Assembly (NCBI GenBank): GCA_003164375.1
Contig: PLTE01000248.1
Coordinates: 1 to 15,643 of the forward strand
Length of the DNA: 15,643 nt
Source: Hyphomicrobiales bacterium
GTDB lineage: Bacteria > Pseudomonadota > Alphaproteobacteria > Rhizobiales > Xanthobacteraceae
Direction: 5' to 3'
The position numbers and the translations under genes were made by a program. This document shows, one piece after another, positions 1 to 7,196 of this stretch (positions are counted from its first letter, which is position 1; every line of letters begins with the position of its first letter). The notes under the pieces were generated by a model, which did no database searches, was not told the origin of the DNA, and worked only from the letters and a program-made list of their open reading frames with translations.

Positions 1-45
1 TTTCGCGCTGAACGTAACGGGGGTTTTTTCAGTTCGCGCGCGAAA
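1..45. repeat. Inverted repeat at window start, possible terminator remnant
   Basis: TTTCGCGC at 1-8 pairs with GCGCGAAA at 38-45, and GAAC at 10-13 pairs with GTTC at 32-35. The loop contains a run of G followed by six T. It may belong to the end of a gene lying left of the window, as a terminator or a transcribed hairpin. The T run is inside the loop rather than after the stem, so a classical Rho-independent terminator is not clearly supported. Confidence 0.35.
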
Positions 46-76
46 AGCGTGGCGCGAGGACGGGAGCGCTCATCGA

Positions 77-100
77 CCTCTCCCCGCAGGCGGGGCGAGG
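77..100. repeat. REP-like GC-rich palindrome
   Basis: CCTCTCCCCGC (77-87) and GCGGGGCGAGG (90-100) form an 11-bp stem with one mismatch and a two-base loop. Short palindromes built on this core are widespread between genes in Bradyrhizobium and related genomes (general knowledge, not checked). It lies upstream of the FtsH-type gene and could be a REP-like element or a stabilising RNA hairpin. Only one copy occurs in this window. Confidence 0.5.
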
Positions 101-234
101 GTGTGCGAAGCGGCGCGGCCGTGTTTTGCGGCATATCAATGTCGCTATGCCCCGCCCCTGGCAGGATCGCCCGTTCAATCGGAGGCGTCGCCGTCGAGAC
201 AAGCGTGGGCCGATAGAAGGCGGCGCAAAGGACC

Positions 235-2082
235 ATGGAACCGAACGCCCGCAAACGCCAATTCGTGACCTGGTACGTCGTCGCCGCCGTCATGGGCGTG
301 CTGGCGTTCCAGGCCTGGTGGGCGAGCTATTCGCAGATCGAAACCATTCCCTATAGCCAGTTCGAGGCGCTGCTCGATCAAGGCAAGGTCGACCAGGTCA
401 CCGTCGGCACCGATTCCATCCAGGGCACGCTGAAGGAGGCGCTGCCGAGCGGCAAGCGCGAATTCTTTGCCGTGCGCGTCGATCCGCAATTGGCCGACAA
501 GCTGGCGAACCATCAGGTGGTGGTCAACGGCGCGCCGTCCGGCGGCGCGTTTATGACCATCCTGTCCTGGGTCATTCCGGCCATCATCTTCTACGGCGTC
601 TGGATGTTTCTGTTCCGCCACGTCGCCGACAAACAGGGCTTTGGCGGGCTGATGACGGTCGGCAAGTCGCACGCCAAGGTCTATGTCGAAACCGACACCA
701 AAGTGACGTTCAAAGATGTCGCCGGCGTCGACGAGGCGAAATTCGAGCTGCAGGAACTGGTCGCCTTTTTGCGCGACCAGACCTCCTATGGCCGGCTCGG
801 CGCGCGGGTGCCGAAGGGCATTTTGCTGGTCGGACCGCCGGGCACCGGCAAGACCATGCTGGCGAAAGCAGTTGCGGGCGAAGCCGGCGTGCCGTTTTTC
901 TCGATCTCCGGCTCCGAATTCGTCGAAATGTTCGTCGGTGTCGGCGCCGCGCGGGTGCGCGATCTGTTCGAGCAGGCGCGCAAGGCCGCGCCCTGCATCA
1001 TCTTCATCGACGAGCTCGACGCGCTGGGGCGCAGCCGCTCGCCGGGCGGCTTCGGCGGCACCGACGAAAAGGAGCAGACGCTCAATCAGCTTCTCGCCGA
1101 GCTCGACGGCTTCGATCCGAGCTCCGGCGTTATTTTGCTGGCCGCCACCAATCGGCCGGAAATCCTCGATCCGGCGCTGTTGCGCGCCGGACGTTTCGAC
1201 CGCCAGGTCGTGGTCGACCGTCCCGACCGCAAAGGCCGGCTCGAAATCCTCGACGTCCATGTGCGCAAGATAAAACTCGCGCCGGGCGCCGACCTCAACG
1301 TCATCGCCGCGATGACCACGGGCTTCACCGGCGCCGACATCGCCAACCTCGTCAACGAAGCCGCCATCGTGGCGACGCGGCGCAATGCCGAGGCGGTGAC
1401 GCTCGACGATTTCACCGCCGCGATCGAGCGTATCGTCGCCGGGCTCGAGAAAAAAAGCCGCGTGCTCAACGCCGAGGAACGCCGCCGCGTCGCCTATCAC
1501 GAGATGGGCCACGCTTTGGTGGCGGCGACGCTGCCCGGCGTCGATCCGGTGCAGAAAGTGTCGATCATCCCGCGCGGCGTCGGCGCGCTCGGCTATACCA
1601 TCCAGCGCCCGACCGAGGACCGCTTTTTGCTCAACCGCACCAATCTGGAAAACCGCATCGCCGTCTTGATGGGCGGCCGCGCCGCCGAGCAGCTCGTTTT
1701 CGACGGCGACATCTCGACCGGAGCCGCCGACGATCTGCAGCGCGCCACCGACATCGCGCTCGAAATGGTGACGCGCTACGGCATGGACGAGAAAATCGGC
1801 CAGCGCACTTACGCGCCCGCGCCGCAGCCGTTCCTCGGCGTGCCGACCGGCGACCACGTCCAGGCCGCCGAGGTCACGACGCGGGAGATCGACGTCGCCG
1901 TGCGCGACCTGTTGAACCAGGCGATCGAGCGCGCGCGCGACATCTTGCGGACGCGCCGCGGCGACCTCGATGCCGGCGCGAATTTGCTGCTGGAGCGCGA
2001 GACGCTGACCGCCGACGATTTCCCGGCCATCCGCTCGCCGAAAGCCGCGGCGGAAACGCGGTTGGCAGTCGTGCCGGGATGA
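235..2082 (+). CDS. ftsH: FtsH-family membrane AAA+ zinc metalloprotease
   Basis: This is an ATP-dependent, membrane-anchored protease that extracts and degrades membrane and short-lived cytosolic proteins. The 615 residues run as follows: N-terminal helix about 12-30, periplasmic segment, second helix about 105-126, then the AAA+ domain. Walker A GPPGTGKT is at 200-207, the pore motif FVG at 233-235, and Walker B ends in D259-E260. The second region of homology begins with ATNRP at 304, and arginine fingers lie in RAGRFDR. The peptidase zinc site is HEMGH at 422-426, with D500 in the AADDLQ segment as the likely third ligand. The usual motif is HEAGH; the Met is a mild variant. The protein is slightly shorter than typical proteobacterial FtsH (about 640). 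AAGGA sits very close to the chosen ATG, but the first helix fixes this start. It appears to be transcribed alone. It may be a second FtsH paralogue rather than the main housekeeping copy. Confidence 0.95.
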   Translation: MEPNARKRQFVTWYVVAAVMGVLAFQAWWASYSQIETIPYSQFEALLDQGKVDQVTVGTDSIQGTLKEALPSGKREFFAVRVDPQLADKLANHQVVVNGAPSGGAFMTILSWVIPAIIFYGVWMFLFRHVADKQGFGGLMTVGKSHAKVYVETDTKVTFKDVAGVDEAKFELQELVAFLRDQTSYGRLGARVPKGILLVGPPGTGKTMLAKAVAGEAGVPFFSISGSEFVEMFVGVGAARVRDLFEQARKAAPCIIFIDELDALGRSRSPGGFGGTDEKEQTLNQLLAELDGFDPSSGVILLAATNRPEILDPALLRAGRFDRQVVVDRPDRKGRLEILDVHVRKIKLAPGADLNVIAAMTTGFTGADIANLVNEAAIVATRRNAEAVTLDDFTAAIERIVAGLEKKSRVLNAEERRRVAYHEMGHALVAATLPGVDPVQKVSIIPRGVGALGYTIQRPTEDRFLLNRTNLENRIAVLMGGRAAEQLVFDGDISTGAADDLQRATDIALEMVTRYGMDEKIGQRTYAPAPQPFLGVPTGDHVQAAEVTTREIDVAVRDLLNQAIERARDILRTRRGDLDAGANLLLERETLTADDFPAIRSPKAAAETRLAVVPG

Positions 2083-2092
2083 AAGGGGGGTG

Positions 2093-2107
2093 CCGGCCGC
2101 AAGCCGG
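2093..2107. terminator. Possible hairpin between convergent genes
   Basis: CCGGC (2093-2097) and GCCGG (2103-2107) enclose CGCAA in the 39-bp gap between the converging ftsH-type and DUF3775 genes. The stem is short and no T run follows on either strand. It is only a candidate shared terminator. Confidence 0.25.
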
Positions 2108-2121
2108 AACAACGGGCTTAC

Positions 2122-2538
2122 TTATTCGTTGCAGGAGATGCCGAACTGCGACAGCGCCTCTTCGAGATAGTCGCCGAGCATCGGCATGCCGAGGAGATAA
2201 GACGCGGTGCGTTTGTTGTGGGCGCGTGCAGCTTCGGCGCGCAGTTCGTCCCAGTCTTCGACCGTGCCGTCGCCGCGGCCGAGCCAGGTCATTGCCACGA
2301 GGTCGACCTGCTCATCCACGCTCATGCCGAAAATGGCGGCGCGGATTTCCTGGACCACGGGATCGTCCGCATGGTCCTCCAGCACCGCGAGCATGCCGTC
2401 GTCACTGGCGTTCGACGAGTCGCCCGGATCGGTCACCACGTCCTTAACGTCGAATTCATGAGCTTTGGCGATGATGTAGCAGACTTTGTCAGGGGAAATC
2501 GTCAGATCCGGGGCGTTTTCTGCTCTATTGTCCGGCAT
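2122..2538 (-). CDS. DUF3775 domain protein
   Basis: A soluble, acidic protein of 138 residues with no signal peptide or membrane segment. Its sequence fits the DUF3775 family, known mainly from alphaproteobacteria and of unknown function. Typical stretches are SPDKVCYIIAKAHEFDVKDV near the N-terminus, SDDGMLAVLEDHADDPVV, then DLVAMTWLGRGDG and the C-terminal LLGMPMLGDYLEEAL. An ATG ten codons upstream (2568) is also in frame. The start at 2538 is preferred because GAGGA lies five bases before it, and the family match begins just after it. The gene converges on the ftsH-type gene. A palindrome resembling an FNR/FixK box lies about 80 bp upstream. The family assignment is from recall of conserved segments. 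Confidence 0.85.
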   Translation of the reverse strand: MPDNRAENAPDLTISPDKVCYIIAKAHEFDVKDVVTDPGDSSNASDDGMLAVLEDHADDPVVQEIRAAIFGMSVDEQVDLVAMTWLGRGDGTVEDWDELRAEAARAHNKRTASYLLGMPMLGDYLEEALSQFGISCNE

Positions 2539-2618
2539 TGTGTCCTCAAAAGCTATGGCGATCCTCAAAAGCTTAAATGCGGCAGAAGGCCATCATGCGC
2601 GTTGCGGTAGCACAAGCG

Positions 2619-2632
2619 TTGACCTAGCTCAA
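2619..2632. promoter_or_regulatory. Candidate FNR/FixK-type box
   Basis: TTGACCTAGCTCAA fits the TTGA-N6-TCAA pattern bound by CRP/FNR-family regulators such as FNR and FixK, and is nearly a perfect palindrome. It sits in the divergent gap, about 80 bp before the DUF3775 start and about 200 bp before the monooxygenase start. No well-matched -10 element was found next to it. A site of this quality can occur by chance. Confidence 0.35.
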
Positions 2633-2835
2633 AAACACCCCAGCCCATGGTTAGGTTTCATGAATCATAAAACGGCCACTTAACATTAATCCGACCGTTT
2701 TCTGACGGCGCGGCGTAAATCTGCTACCGAGACACTCTGCCAAAGTGCTGTGCCGAGTGTCGCTTTGTCGTCCGGATTTCAACCAATGGGCAGAAGTCTT
2801 AACAAACACGCGAACAACCGATTTTGCAAAGCAGC

Positions 2836-4104
2836 ATGACGACAAACCGGGCCAATTCCTGCGAGACAGCCGTCATCGGCGCGGGTCCCTACGGTCTTTC
2901 GGTCGCGGCGCACCTCAAAGCGGCCGGTGTCGCGACGCAGGTGTTCGGCGAGCCGATGGCGTTCTGGCGGCACAATATGCCGGACGGCATGATGCTGCGC
3001 TCGCCCTGGCGCGCCACGCATCTGTCGGATCCCCGCGGCACGCTGTCGCTCGATGCTTACGCGGCGGCGCATGGTGTCGACTCAAGCAAGCTGTTGCCGC
3101 TCAAGCAATTCGTCGGCTACGGCGAATGGTTTCAAGCGCACGCAGTGCCGGAGATCGACCGCAGAGCCGTTCGGCAGATCGACGGCGCCGACACTGGTTT
3201 TCGTTTGACGCTCGCCGATGGCGAGATGCTGACCGCCGATCGCGTCGTCGTCGCCACTGGCTTTAACGGTCAGGAATATCGGCCGCCGGCGTTTGCCGAT
3301 CTGCCGGCAACGCTGGTGTCGCATAGCTGCGAGCACACGGCATTCGACAAGTTTCGCGGCAAGCGGGTCGCTGTGATCGGACGCGGCCAAAGCGCGTGCG
3401 AATCCGCAGCCTTACTGGCCGAAGCCGGCGCCGAGGCCGAGCTGATCAGCCACGGCGACATTCGCTGGCTGGGAGCAGATCGGAGCGCCGTAGCGCGGCG
3501 GCGTGCGGCGCAGCGCTTGCGCGAGCTCTTAAAATCGCCGTCCGAAGTCGGACCGTTTCCGCTGAGCTGGCTCGCCGAAGCGCCGCAACTGGTTCGTCTG
3601 TTGCCCGCCGCGCTGCGCGACGAGTTCGCCCGGCGCTGTCTCAAGCCCGCCGCCGCCGGCTGGCTAAAAGCCCGGTTTGCCGGCGTCACTTGCACCTCGG
3701 CCCACGCCATAACGGGCGCGCGCGTGCAGTCCGATCGCGTCGTGCTCGAACTCGACGGTAGCGCAAGAACCTTCGACCACGTGCTGCTCGGCACCGGTTA
3801 TCGGATCGACCTTGAGCGGCTTGCCGTTCTGTCGCCGCGGCTGTTGCAAAAAATCGTCCGCGCCGACGGCTCGCCGTTGCTGCGGGCGGGCTTCGAATCG
3901 AGCGTGCCGAACCTGCATTTCGTCGGCTCCTATGCGGTCAAGAGTTTCGGTCCGCTGTTGCGTTTCATCGCCGGTGCGCCATGTGCGGCGCGCGCCGTCA
4001 CCGCCGCCGCGTGTCGCGATGTTGCGTCGAGGCCCGCCGCGGCAAGGCATAAGACCGCGCGTCCGTTCGCGGCCGCCGCACCCAACTTCTCGCCGCCGCA
4101 ATGA
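2836..4104 (+). CDS. FAD/NAD(P)-binding monooxygenase-like oxidoreductase
   Basis: A 422-residue two-dinucleotide-domain flavoprotein. The FAD-binding Rossmann motif GAGPYG is at residues 15-20, right at the N-terminus. A second nucleotide-binding motif, GRGQSA, starts at 182, as in flavin-containing and N-hydroxylating monooxygenases that use NAD(P)H. A further conserved region near the C-terminus (LLGTGYRIDL, then VPNLHFVGSYA) is typical of this superfamily. The last 30 or so residues are Ala/Arg/Pro-rich and look disordered. A TTG at 2824 is in frame, but the ATG at 2836 is preferred as a stronger codon with no loss of domain. The stop overlaps the next start as ATGA, so the ATP-grasp protein is probably translationally coupled and acts in the same pathway. 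The substrate is unknown; amine or amino-acid oxidation is only a guess. Confidence 0.85.
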   Translation: MTTNRANSCETAVIGAGPYGLSVAAHLKAAGVATQVFGEPMAFWRHNMPDGMMLRSPWRATHLSDPRGTLSLDAYAAAHGVDSSKLLPLKQFVGYGEWFQAHAVPEIDRRAVRQIDGADTGFRLTLADGEMLTADRVVVATGFNGQEYRPPAFADLPATLVSHSCEHTAFDKFRGKRVAVIGRGQSACESAALLAEAGAEAELISHGDIRWLGADRSAVARRRAAQRLRELLKSPSEVGPFPLSWLAEAPQLVRLLPAALRDEFARRCLKPAAAGWLKARFAGVTCTSAHAITGARVQSDRVVLELDGSARTFDHVLLGTGYRIDLERLAVLSPRLLQKIVRADGSPLLRAGFESSVPNLHFVGSYAVKSFGPLLRFIAGAPCAARAVTAAACRDVASRPAAARHKTARPFAAAAPNFSPPQ

Positions 4105-5351
4105 GCAAGCTCGGCGATCTTGCTTCCGCTTCGGCCAAGGGCGCCATCGTGGGCGCCATCGTTCTTGGCGGCGCCCACGGCAGCCTTGAAATCGCGCGCA
4201 GCCTCGGCCGCCGCGGCATTCCGGTCTGGCTCGTCACCGCCGACAATCCGCTGGCGAGCCTGTCGCGCTACGTCGAACGCAGCTTGACCTGGCCCGGACC
4301 GCGCCACGAGGAGGCCGCCGAATTTCTCATTGCGCTCGGCCGGCGCTGCGCCCTAGATGGTTGGGTCTTGTTTCCCGGCAGCGACGAGGATCTGCGTTTC
4401 GTCGCACAAAATCATAACGCGCTCGGCACAATCTTCACCTTGGTCACGCCGGCCTGGGATAAAGTCCGCTGGGCTTACGACAAGCGTCGTATGAACGCAC
4501 GCGCGGCCGAGCTCGGCATTGCGCAACCGCGCACGCGCTATCCGCAAAGCCGCGACGATCTGACCGAACTCGGCATGTCGTTTCCGGTCATCCTCAAGCC
4601 GACCGTTCGCGAAGAGCGCAACGCCTTCGTCGACGCCAAGGCCTGGCGCGTCGACGACGAAGAGACGCTGCTGGCGCGTTATGACGAGGCGCGGGCGCTG
4701 GTCGGCGCCGACAGCATCATGGTTCAAGAGCTGATACCGGGCGACGGCGCGGCGCAGTTTTCCTACGCCGCGGTGTGGGACCGCGGCCGGCCGATCGGTT
4801 CGCTGGTGGCGCGGCGCCGGCGGCAATATCCGATCGATTTCGGCTTCACCAGCACGCTGGTCGAGAGCATCGAACTGCCGGCGGTCGAAGCCGCCGCCGC
4901 GCGCTTTCTCGACTCGCTCGCCTTCAGCGGACTCGTCGAAATCGAATTCAAATACGACGCGCGCGACGGCAGCTACAAAATTCTCGACGTCAATGCGCGG
5001 ACCTGGACCTGGATCGGGCTCGGCGCGGCGGCCGGCGTCGACTTCGCGGCCTTGCAGTGGCGGCTCGCGGCGGGTGAAACGGTTGCGCCGCTTGCCGGCC
5101 GCAGCGGTGCCAGTTGGCTGTATTTGTCGCGCGACCTGGTGGCGTCGCTGCACGAGATGTTGGCCGGCAGACTGTCGCCTCTCGCTTATCTGCGCTCGCT
5201 GCGCCGGTCGTCCGCCGCGGCGGTGTTCGCCTGGGACGATCCGTGGCCGGCGGCGATCGATCTGCCGCTCAGCGCGATGCGCGTCGCGGCGCGGCGGTTG
5301 ACGCGCCGCCGTGGCGCCACCGCTCTGCAATCGGCCAAACAGCCGACCTGA
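4101..5351 (+). CDS. ATP-grasp superfamily ligase
   Basis: A 416-residue protein of the ATP-grasp superfamily, whose members couple ATP hydrolysis to joining a carboxylate with an amine or thiol through an acyl phosphate. The N-terminal part (AIVLGGAHGSLEIARSLGRR) resembles the Rossmann-like preATP-grasp domain. A central region carries the strand PVILKPT and the segment MVQELIPGDG. The magnesium-binding end is clear: E280 and E282 in LVEIEF, and D296 with N298 in ILDVNAR. The best analogues are carbamoyl-phosphate-synthase-like and D-aspartate-ligase-like proteins. No substrate can be assigned. It is the second gene of a pair with the flavin monooxygenase-like protein through an ATGA overlap. 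The C-terminal 80 residues are basic and lack a recognised domain. The stop is only a few bases before a tandem repeat shared with the convergent gene's end. Confidence 0.85.
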   Translation: MSKLGDLASASAKGAIVGAIVLGGAHGSLEIARSLGRRGIPVWLVTADNPLASLSRYVERSLTWPGPRHEEAAEFLIALGRRCALDGWVLFPGSDEDLRFVAQNHNALGTIFTLVTPAWDKVRWAYDKRRMNARAAELGIAQPRTRYPQSRDDLTELGMSFPVILKPTVREERNAFVDAKAWRVDDEETLLARYDEARALVGADSIMVQELIPGDGAAQFSYAAVWDRGRPIGSLVARRRRQYPIDFGFTSTLVESIELPAVEAAAARFLDSLAFSGLVEIEFKYDARDGSYKILDVNARTWTWIGLGAAAGVDFAALQWRLAAGETVAPLAGRSGASWLYLSRDLVASLHEMLAGRLSPLAYLRSLRRSSAAAVFAWDDPWPAAIDLPLSAMRVAARRLTRRRGATALQSAKQPT

Positions 5352-5358
5352 CCGAGCT

Positions 5359-5412
5359 TGGTTTATTCGTAAGACTTCGTTATTTGGTAAGACGTGGTTA
5401 TTTGGTAAGACG
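5359..5412. repeat. Three 18-bp tandem repeats over a stop codon
   Basis: Three adjacent 18-bp units read TGGTTTATTCGTAAGACT (5359-5376), TCGTTATTTGGTAAGACG (5377-5394) and TGGTTATTTGGTAAGACG (5395-5412). The last two differ at two positions; the first is more diverged. The unit nearest the vWA gene encodes its last four residues and its stop (RLTK-stop, minus strand). The second repeats the same codons and stop in frame; the third no longer carries the stop. They fill nearly all of the 46 bp between two convergent genes. Confidence 0.9.
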
Positions 5413-6726
5413 CGCCGCCGCGACCGCTTGCTGGAACAGCGTTTGCATGGCCGCGGTGATATCGCCGTCGGTGGTGACCGAGAAGAACATGCCCGGCGAC
5501 GCGCAGCTTTCCATGTTGGTCGCGATCTGATTTTGAAACGGCGCGATCCAGTTCTTGTACCACGTGTTGGTCGGCAGCGGCAGATAGTCGGTGTACAGCA
5601 CCGCAATTTGAATGCCGCGGTTCTTGACCGTCGTGCACCACGTCGTGGAGAACGGCTGTTGACAGCGGTTGCCGTCGAGCGTCTGCGAACAGCTCGACGA
5701 CACTTCGTCGTCGACGCCGTCGGAGACAATGAACAGCACCTCTTGCGGCGTGCTGCTCGGCGTGCCCAGTCCCGGTAGCGGCATGATGCTGTTGATGGCC
5801 GACATCGCGGTTTCGAAATCGGTATCGGTGTCGCTGTTGTTGTTGGTTTTGGTGAGCCAGTTGTTGTCGTAGACCTCCAGCACGTTGATATTGGCCGCCG
5901 ACGTCTTCGCATTGGCAAGATTCGACGTCAACTGCTGGATCGTATTGAGGCCCGAACCGTTGAAGGTGTAGATCGCCATTTGATATTGGTCGGTGGTCGA
6001 TCCCTCCATCGCCGCGGCCGTGCTCATCAGCGATTGGGTGGCGCTTGCCAAATTCTCCATCCGCGTCACGACGCCGAGATTGCTGGCGAGCGTGTAGTTG
6101 TCGATACCGCCGGGATTGCCGAGATTGTCGGCGGACGGATTGGATTCGTGGCAGGCGAACGCGCAGCCGCCCTGGGCCGACGTGGCTGCGACCATGGTCG
6201 CGATACCGGCGCTGGTGGCCGCGATGTTCATCGATGGCGAATTATCGAGCAGCAGGTAAAAGTTTATATTGGTCGAGAGGCCGGCTTGAGCGGTCGATGA
6301 ACCACTGATCGTCGACGTCGGATAGCCAAAAATGCCCATGAACAGATTGGACCTGGTCGCTGTGTAGCCGACGACCGCAGTGCGCCCGGTCGTCGAGTCT
6401 GTCACCGTGGCAGTCACGCTGCCGACCGTGACATTGGGAATATTCACCGCTTCGGCGTTGAAGGTGGTCTGCGCTGTGGTCTGCGCGGCAGCCGCGGTGC
6501 CGGTTATGGCCTGGTGGTCGACGGCAGACAGCGCTGCGGTATCGGCGACCGCGTCGAGCTTCGCCTTGGCCATGTTCGCGCCGCCGTAGTCGACACCGGC
6601 ACCGACGGCGAAAATGAGCGGGATCGCCGCCAAGCCCATCATCATGGCAATGGTGCCGCTCTCATCGCGGCGGAAGCGGCCGGCTTGGCCGATGACGTTG
6701 CGTAGAATGCGGTTGAGGTCGGCCAT
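5398..6726 (-). CDS. TadE/TadG-type pilus-assembly protein with vWA domain
   Basis: A 442-residue membrane-anchored protein. The N-terminus has a basic stretch, then DESGTIAMMMGLAAIPLIF with a membrane helix about 26-47, followed by GVDYGGANMAKAKLDAVADT. This is the classic N-terminal segment of TadE/TadG-like proteins of the Flp/Tad pilus. A vWA domain follows from about residue 155, with a complete metal-site motif DNSPS at 161-165 and VSDGVDDE with D336 later. The mature part is Ser/Thr/Asn-rich, as expected for an exported domain. Relatives act at the cell surface in Flp pilus assembly or adhesion. No other tad genes are nearby, so this is a solitary copy and may be unrelated to pili. No strong ribosome binding site precedes the ATG. 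Codon use resembles its neighbours. Confidence 0.85.
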   Translation of the reverse strand: MADLNRILRNVIGQAGRFRRDESGTIAMMMGLAAIPLIFAVGAGVDYGGANMAKAKLDAVADTAALSAVDHQAITGTAAAAQTTAQTTFNAEAVNIPNVTVGSVTATVTDSTTGRTAVVGYTATRSNLFMGIFGYPTSTISGSSTAQAGLSTNINFYLLLDNSPSMNIAATSAGIATMVAATSAQGGCAFACHESNPSADNLGNPGGIDNYTLASNLGVVTRMENLASATQSLMSTAAAMEGSTTDQYQMAIYTFNGSGLNTIQQLTSNLANAKTSAANINVLEVYDNNWLTKTNNNSDTDTDFETAMSAINSIMPLPGLGTPSSTPQEVLFIVSDGVDDEVSSSCSQTLDGNRCQQPFSTTWCTTVKNRGIQIAVLYTDYLPLPTNTWYKNWIAPFQNQIATNMESCASPGMFFSVTTDGDITAAMQTLFQQAVAAARLTK

Positions 6727-6856
6727 AAATTAAGGACCCGAGCTGATGAAGTGCACGGGAAACTACCTAGCGATAAGTCCTTGCTCGGCCCTGACACTTT
6801 TCACGGCAACCTGGATAAAACTTTCGGAGATTTGCAAATATGGCGGACCGTCGGTG

Positions 6857-6874
6857 GCGGGAACGTCGTCCCGC
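6857..6874 (-). terminator. Possible hairpin after lipoprotein gene
   Basis: GCGGGA (6857-6862) and TCCCGC (6869-6874) form a six-base stem around ACGTCG, a few bases past the stop of the small cysteine-rich gene on the minus strand. No T run follows. It could mark the end of the kinase-lipoprotein transcript, but the support is weak. The rest of the gap to the vWA gene start shows nothing else clear. Confidence 0.25.
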
Positions 6875-6879
6875 GCCGC

Positions 6880-7182
6880 TCACGGGCTGCAGCGCAATAT
6901 GCCGCTGAAGTCGCAATAGCCCCGGCCGAGGCGACAGCAGCCGAAGGACACCGACGAGCAGAAAGAGAATTGATAATCGCGGCCGCAATGGTCCGAACAA
7001 TAGGGACGGCCGGTAAACCTCTCGACGCTGCAATGATTTCGGAACCGCGGCGGCAGCTGCTGCGGATCCTGCCAGTCGACGTGAACGAGCGAATTGCCGG
7101 CCGGCGAAAGGACCGGCGTCATCGCGGAACAGGCCGAGGTCAGCGCCACGCAAGTCAACATAGCCAAGATAAAGGCCTTCAT
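6880..7182 (-). CDS. Small cysteine-rich exported protein, putative lipoprotein
   Basis: A 100-residue protein with a typical export signal: MKAFILAMLTCVALTSAC, with Cys18 as the likely lipid-attachment residue. The lipobox is imperfect, since the residue three before Cys is Thr rather than Leu. The mature part has eight further cysteines clustered in its C-terminal half (HC, YC, HC, FC, CC, YC and RC spacings), suggesting a disulfide-stabilised periplasmic or surface protein. The start at 7182 is chosen because GAGGG lies seven bases upstream. An in-frame ATG at 7200 overlaps the kinase stop. Placement just after the histidine kinase on the same strand suggests co-transcription, possibly as an accessory or output of that pathway. 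I recognise no family. Confidence 0.65.
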   Translation of the reverse strand: MKAFILAMLTCVALTSACSAMTPVLSPAGNSLVHVDWQDPQQLPPRFRNHCSVERFTGRPYCSDHCGRDYQFSFCSSVSFGCCRLGRGYCDFSGILRCSP

Positions 7183-7196
7183 TTTACGTCCCTCTT

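Noticed and set aside
175..2112. 645-codon open frame on the minus strand
   Set aside because: It is antisense to the FtsH-type gene, whose Walker, second-region and zinc motifs are intact. Its product is Arg/Asp/His-rich and low in complexity, as expected of a shadow frame in GC-rich DNA.
5359..5412. Possible CRISPR-like array
   Set aside because: The units are directly adjacent with no spacers, so this is a simple tandem repeat.
4353..5918. 521-codon open frame on the minus strand
   Set aside because: It spans the ends of two real convergent genes and lies antisense to the ATP-grasp gene. Its sequence is Arg/Pro/Ser-rich with no domain.
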